Virus record (IMG/VR): IMGVR_UViG_3300042564_001687
Span: 1-24,384 of that record
Origin: a virus
Direction: 5' to 3' (one strand)
DNA length: 24,384 nt
The first letter of the stretch is position 1. Each line of letters opens with the position of its first letter. Below, piece after piece: positions 21,452 to 24,384 of the stretch. A program made the position numbers and the translations under genes. The notes beneath the pieces were generated by a model. The model was not told the DNA's origin. It saw only the letters and a program-made list of their open reading frames with translations, and searched no databases.

Positions 21452-22035
21452 AGCTACTTAAAGGATTCCCAAGCCGCTACAAGGATGCCCCTGAGGCCAC
21501 TGGAGACGACTGGTGGACACATTACCGCCTAGCCCTCGCTACGGTCGATTCTGGTGGCATTGTGGTGATGTATGGGGCGCACGGGACAGGAAAGACGCGA
21601 ATGGCTTGGGAAGTTGCCCGAAAATGCACGCCTAAAGACGCAACGGTGAGTATCGCAGGCGTTGGATGGACTACCGCCAAGCGTGACAGGCCAGCGATCT
21701 ACACTACGGCTGTTGGGTTATTCCGCGACATTCGGGGGACATACTCGAAAGATGCGGACGCCTCCGAGGCGCAAGTAATCAAAGCGCACACGGATGCCGG
21801 GTTGCTGGTCATTGACGAAATGCAAGAGCGTGGGAAGACTGAGTTTGAGGACAGGGAACTGACATCGATCATTGACGAGAGATACGCTCATGAACGCCCG
21901 ACGATCTTGATTACGAACTACACAAGGGAGAAGCTGGCAGCGTCACTTTCGCCCGCTGTCCTCGATCGAATCCGTGAGAATGGATGCGGCCTTAATTTTA
22001 ACTGGACAAGCTTCAGGAAACAGGATAATATCTGA
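21448..22035 (+). CDS. DnaC/DnaA-like AAA+ ATPase, putative helicase loader, 195 aa
   Basis: Starts at 21448 (ATGA overlap); an in-frame ATG at 21439 is less likely. It has Walker A GAHGTGKT (43-50), Walker B LLVIDE (119-124), sensor-1-like ITNY (155-158) and SPAVLDRIRENG (168-179) with the Arg-finger region. This fits DnaC/DnaI-type helicase loaders, which place the replicative helicase on single strands. No helicase or primase gene is in the window, so it may load the host's or one encoded elsewhere. It is the last early gene, before the terminators. Confidence 0.8.
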   Translation: MKLLKGFPSRYKDAPEATGDDWWTHYRLALATVDSGGIVVMYGAHGTGKTRMAWEVARKCTPKDATVSIAGVGWTTAKRDRPAIYTTAVGLFRDIRGTYSKDADASEAQVIKAHTDAGLLVIDEMQERGKTEFEDRELTSIIDERYAHERPTILITNYTREKLAASLSPAVLDRIRENGCGLNFNWTSFRKQDNI

Positions 22036-22093
22036 CTCACGCCCCACAAGCCTCTCAACGATGCTCAAACCATATCGTGAATTAACACGTGAA

Positions 22094-22125
22094 CCCCTAG
22101 GACGCTAGGGGGTAGGGGATTTTTT
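22094..22125 (+). terminator. Rho-independent terminator of the early operon
   Basis: CCCCTAG (22094-22100) pairs with CTAGGGG (22105-22111) around GACG; alternatively CCCCTA pairs with a second TAGGGG (22113-22118) that lies directly before A and a T6 run (22120-22125). Both versions end the rightward transcript about 60 nt after the last early gene. Confidence 0.75.
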
Positions 22126-22176
22126 GTTCGTGAGGCGTCCCGCTTGGCCCGTCGGGATCACCCTTTCACGAGCAAA

Positions 22177-22203
22177 CCGGGACGGATTCCAAATCCAGCC
22201 CGG
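22177..22203 (-). terminator. Hairpin terminator candidate of the lysis cassette
   Basis: CCGGG (22177-22181) and CCCGG (22199-22203) enclose a 2x2 internal loop and GGATT-cca-AATCC (22184-22196). Read leftward it lies about 25 nt after the stop of the last minus-strand gene and is followed only by TTTGCT, so the U-tract is short. Confidence 0.45.
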
Positions 22204-22226
22204 AGTTAACGGGCCTTCACTTTCTG

Positions 22227-22463
22227 TCAAGCCTTGCGGTAAAGCGTGCAACGGTTGCCGTTAATGCAGAACGGCCTTTTCAACAAGCCTCCATTGCTCA
22301 CCATCCGCTTGAGTTTCGCTTCGGCGGAGGATCTGGATGCTGCGCCGCCTAATTGAAGAAACTCTTCACAGGTAAACTCGTCTTCTTGTCGAGGTGGCTC
22401 GATTGATTGGGCAATCGCCCATTCTAAACTACTCAATGCCTTTTCCGTTTTTGTGTTTTTCAT
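22227..22463 (-). CDS. Winged-helix-like small protein, 78 aa
   Basis: The start at 22463 is set by ATGA overlap with the upstream metallophosphoesterase; an in-frame ATG at 22487 lies inside that gene. The C-terminal half (EEFLQLGGAASRSSAEAKLK, then RMVSNGGLLKRPFCINGNRC) has the helix-turn-helix plus wing pattern of small regulators. Last gene of the leftward cassette; it may regulate phage or host transcription. Moderate certainty. Confidence 0.65.
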   Translation of the reverse strand: MKNTKTEKALSSLEWAIAQSIEPPRQEDEFTCEEFLQLGGAASRSSAEAKLKRMVSNGGLLKRPFCINGNRCTLYRKA

Positions 22464-23194
22464 AAAATTCCCATTGGTGAGATCCAATCATTGCCCTCCT
22501 TGATGACGTGCCATGCGTGCCAAGCACCGGTCTTGTCGTTAATCATGCCGTAGATGAATCCTTGTCTCCAGCCCATCTTGGAGGAGTAGCGATCAGCGTA
22601 GTGCATTTTCTCGATGTCACCGATGCAGCCGGAAGACATGCTCATCCCCCCGTCAGCGTGAGTTGCAACGTAAGTATCAGGCTTGTGAACGTGTCCGTGG
22701 ATGCAGCTCCCCCAGTCGGCATGATGGAGCTTGGCGGGGCTCACCATGGATGAACGGAATCCGTGCATGAATTTTGGTCCACCTTCCGGCATTTTCAAAT
22801 ATTTACCAACAACGTATGGAATCCACGTAATCTTGCGCTTCTTAAACTCGACTTCGCTTTGCTTGGCTAGTTCGGCACAATGCTCACGGAGGACGCCATT
22901 GCTGTTGTCGCGTCCAATTTGCCAGATACGGTCGTCGTGGTTTCCAAGCGTCAGGATATTTGGCTTGTATTCATCCAAGAACTTGATGCCTGCATTGTAG
23001 TCCTCGGAGATTCCTCCTGCTCGATCTTCAGGGCTTGCTCCACCGCGCAACGGCGAGAAGTCCCACAGGTCGCCACCGTGAATGCGGTAATGCGGTTTGA
23101 AGTCCTCAGCGAACTTTAGCAGCTTTTTGCGTGATTCATCGTGAATCAAATCGCCATGAGAGTCGGCACAATAAAGGAAGCGTTTGAATGCCAT
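22460..23194 (-). CDS. Calcineurin-like metallophosphoesterase, 244 aa
   Basis: The metal-binding motifs are in order: DSH (D11, H13), GGD (40-42), GNHD (84-87), MHG (143-145) and HGHVH (166-170). Phage members of this family hydrolyse phosphomonoesters or diesters in nucleotides or nucleic acid, and the substrate is unknown here. The leader is CAAGAAAAC before ATG, 11 nt after the amidase stop. It lies within the lysis cassette but probably acts in the cytoplasm (no signal peptide). Confidence 0.85.
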   Translation of the reverse strand: MAFKRFLYCADSHGDLIHDESRKKLLKFAEDFKPHYRIHGGDLWDFSPLRGGASPEDRAGGISEDYNAGIKFLDEYKPNILTLGNHDDRIWQIGRDNSNGVLREHCAELAKQSEVEFKKRKITWIPYVVGKYLKMPEGGPKFMHGFRSSMVSPAKLHHADWGSCIHGHVHKPDTYVATHADGGMSMSSGCIGDIEKMHYADRYSSKMGWRQGFIYGMINDKTGAWHAWHVIKEGNDWISPMGIL

Positions 23195-23205
23195 GTTTTC
23201 TTGAG

Positions 23206-23778
23206 TTAGTCTAAATAGCCCATGACTCCGTGAGCGATAGCCCTTGCAATGTCAAGTTTTTTACTCGTCATCAATGCCCAGTCTTTCGGGCTACTTCCGA
23301 AACCAACCTCGCAAATGATCGCTGGACAATGCGTTCCCGAAAGGAATTCTGATCCGCGATCACCTTGGAAGCGTGGTTTTGCACCTCTGGCTTTTATCTC
23401 GCCAACTCCCAAACACATTTCGTCGTGGAGGCTTTTAGCCAATGCCTTCCCGTTGCTGCTGCTGCTCCAATACAGCCACTCATGGCCGTTCGCCTTTGGA
23501 TCATCAGAGGAGTTGAAATGCAACTCAATTGCAATAGTCGCGTTGCACTCCTTTAGCCTTTTAGCTAACCACCTTTGCGCGGAGCCGTAACCGGCCCCCT
23601 CATACTTGGAGATTTCAACCGTGTCGATAGTCCGTTTGCCGAGCTCGTCAACGATCATTTCTCCAAGTTGACGATTGTAGCTCCATTCTGATTCGCCACC
23701 TACTGATACCGCTCCACCCTCGATTCGCCCGTTGACGCTGCGAGAATGTCCAATGCAGATTGCTACTAGTTGACTCAT
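23206..23778 (-). CDS. N-acetylmuramoyl-L-alanine amidase (Amidase_3), endolysin, 190 aa
   Basis: The zinc site of Amidase_3 is visible: GHS with H11, E31 (SEWSYN), H87 in ELHFNSSDD, and catalytic E157 in CEVGF. The whole protein is one catalytic domain with no signal peptide and no wall-binding domain, consistent with a phage lysin against Gram-negative-type murein. It would cut the amide between MurNAc and L-Ala at lysis. It follows the small membrane gene by 1 nt; a holin is needed for its release. Confidence 0.85.
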   Translation of the reverse strand: MSQLVAICIGHSRSVNGRIEGGAVSVGGESEWSYNRQLGEMIVDELGKRTIDTVEISKYEGAGYGSAQRWLAKRLKECNATIAIELHFNSSDDPKANGHEWLYWSSSSNGKALAKSLHDEMCLGVGEIKARGAKPRFQGDRGSEFLSGTHCPAIICEVGFGSSPKDWALMTSKKLDIARAIAHGVMGYLD

Positions 23779-23779
23779 A

Positions 23780-23875
23780 TTAATATTTCACAAGAATGTA
23801 AGCAACCCAAACCAAAGTGAGTGCTACTACGGCAATAATACCTGACCAGAAAGACTGGTCTTGATAAGGGTCCAT
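23780..23875 (-). CDS. Single-pass membrane mini-protein, 31 aa
   Basis: MDPYQDQSFWSGIIAVVALT... has one hydrophobic helix (about residues 10-29) with a short polar N-terminus and a Lys-Tyr end. It lies one nt upstream of the endolysin ATG, so a holin, antiholin or spanin-associated role is plausible; no sequence family recognised. Very short, so confidence is moderate. Confidence 0.5.
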   Translation of the reverse strand: MDPYQDQSFWSGIIAVVALTLVWVAYILVKY

Positions 23876-23888
23876 ATTGGAATGATGT

Positions 23889-24035
23889 TCACTTAGAAGA
23901 ATAAGTCACGTAAGCTTTAGCTGCGTTTTCCATATCAAGCGCAAAGTTTCGAGTGCCATCTGGAGAAACACTCACAGAACAACCTGCGAGTAAAAGAATC
24001 GAAGAAATGATTGCAAGTATCGCTTTTGGTTTCAT
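23889..24035 (-). CDS. Small lipoprotein, 48 aa (possible outer spanin)
   Basis: MKPKAILAIISSILLLAGCS is a classic signal peptide with lipobox LAGC, giving a mature lipoprotein of about 30 residues (CSVSVSPDGTRNFALDMENA onward). In a lysis cassette, small lipoproteins often act as outer spanins (Rz1-like), implying a host with an outer membrane. It lacks the proline-rich tail of classic Rz1 and no inner spanin is obvious nearby. The leader is AAAAAACCC. Confidence 0.7.
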   Translation of the reverse strand: MKPKAILAIISSILLLAGCSVSVSPDGTRNFALDMENAAKAYVTYSSK

Positions 24036-24047
24036 GGGTTTTTTAGT

Positions 24048-24224
24048 TCACCGCTTCTTAACAAGTTTCAGCAAAGAAAGCAAGCCAACAATTATTCCGA
24101 TTGTCAACGATGTCATACGCATACCCCATTCAAGCTGCTCTTGGAATGATGTAACGAATCCAATAGCCGGGGCTACCGTTCCGACTACTCCGTGCAAGAA
24201 GTCTCTTCCTTGGTCAGCAGTCAC
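24048..24224 (-). CDS. Holin-like two-segment membrane protein, 58 aa (GTG start)
   Basis: GTG overlaps the upstream stop as GTGA. Two hydrophobic stretches (about residues 12-25 and 40-55) are separated by SFQEQLEWGMRM, and the C-terminus is basic (KLVKKR), as in small holins. Holins of this size permeabilise the inner membrane so the endolysin can reach the wall. Identity as the holin is by size, topology and position only. Confidence 0.6.
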   Translation of the reverse strand: MTADQGRDFLHGVVGTVAPAIGFVTSFQEQLEWGMRMTSLTIGIIVGLLSLLKLVKKR

Positions 24225-24373
24225 TTGTTGTCGCGTGCCTTGATGAGTCCAACGCCTGCGGTCAAAGCTGCAAACGCGCTCATTAAATCAGGTGATCCAC
24301 CCTTGAGGACTTGAATGCCAACATTAGACAATGTGGCGACGATAGTAAGGATTCCCAGTGCTGTGGTTTTCAT
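24221..24373 (-). CDS. Small hydrophobic protein, 50 aa (holin-like family)
   Basis: MKTTALGILTIVATLSNVGI, then a Gly/Ser turn (KGGSPD) and a second hydrophobic segment (LMSAFAALTAGVGLIKAR). This pattern is common in small membrane proteins beside phage endolysins. Together with the 58-aa gene it may form a holin/antiholin pair. Start at 24373 after CGAAAATACAT; the stop overlaps the next start. Confidence 0.65.
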   Translation of the reverse strand: MKTTALGILTIVATLSNVGIQVLKGGSPDLMSAFAALTAGVGLIKARDNK

Positions 24374-24384
24374 ATGTATTTTCG

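Larger units (their letters stand above)
22036..22226. other. Convergent intergenic region with stacked hairpins
   Basis: No gene. It separates the early operon (rightward) from the lysis cassette (leftward). Besides the two terminator candidates listed separately, a large imperfect inverted repeat TTGTTCGTGA (22124-22133) / TCACGAGCAA (22166-22175) encloses a TCCCG/CGGGA stem (22138-22142 with 22153-22157), and GCCCG-gagttaa-CGGGC follows near 22198-22214. The density of hairpins suggests efficient blocking of read-through from both sides. Confidence 0.6.

Noticed and set aside
1-24384. CRISPR array, insertion sequence, integrase or toxin-antitoxin pair
   Set aside because: No regular repeat-spacer series, terminal inverted repeats, transposase/integrase motifs or recognisable toxin-antitoxin pair were seen.

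Overview
The window is a piece of a tailed double-stranded DNA phage genome (or a prophage-like element). No rRNA, tRNA, transposase, integrase or bacterial housekeeping gene was found. The virion genes point to a short-tailed (podovirus-like) particle: a long nozzle/tail-hub-like protein, a fibre-like protein, and Ala/Gln-rich ejection-type proteins. Terminase, portal, major capsid and DNA polymerase genes are absent and presumably lie outside the window. The host is uncertain. Most uncoupled genes lack a Shine-Dalgarno and instead have an A/C-rich leader ending like AAAACG or AACGAA just before ATG, while the one strong promoter is a perfect TTGACA/TATAAT sigma-70 type. SD-poor starts with ordinary sigma-70 promoters would suit Verrucomicrobiota-like hosts better than Bacteroidota, but this is a weak inference.

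Layout. (1) 1-8419, minus strand: late virion genes read leftward, from a small 86-aa protein through a 1059-aa nozzle-like protein, a fibre-like protein, a cupin protein and two ejection-type proteins to the start of a further large protein cut by the window edge. (2) 8420-9523: a gene-poor divergent control region with a consensus rightward promoter (8875-8904), a possible leftward promoter, a C10 tract and several short repeats. (3) 9524-22035, plus strand: an early operon of 39 small, tightly packed genes, 21 of them starting on a 4-nt ATGA/GTGA overlap. (4) 22036-22226: a convergent region filled with hairpins, read as back-to-back terminators. (5) 22227-24373, minus strand: a lysis cassette with small membrane proteins, a small lipoprotein, an Amidase_3 endolysin, a metallophosphoesterase and a small winged-helix-like protein.

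The recognisable early genes form a recombination and replication kit: an ERF-type annealing protein, a RecE-like PD-(D/E)XK exonuclease, an SSB-like protein with an acidic tail, a RuvC-like resolvase, a free-standing DnaA domain IV protein, a DnaC-like helicase loader, a dATP/dGTP pyrophosphohydrolase-like protein and a PP-loop (PAPS reductase-like) enzyme. Several tiny genes (31-58 aa) were found by reading between the larger ones.

The most unusual signals are: a possible 76-nt three-way-junction RNA at 13933-14008; a stranded copy of the resolvase 3' end at 18359-18400, just past a foreign-looking gene; a decayed tandem duplication at 16.9-17.7 kb; a 97-nt out-of-frame overlap of two early genes at about 20 kb; a beta-repeat family shared by two virion proteins; and a roughly 600-nt untranslated leader behind the consensus promoter.
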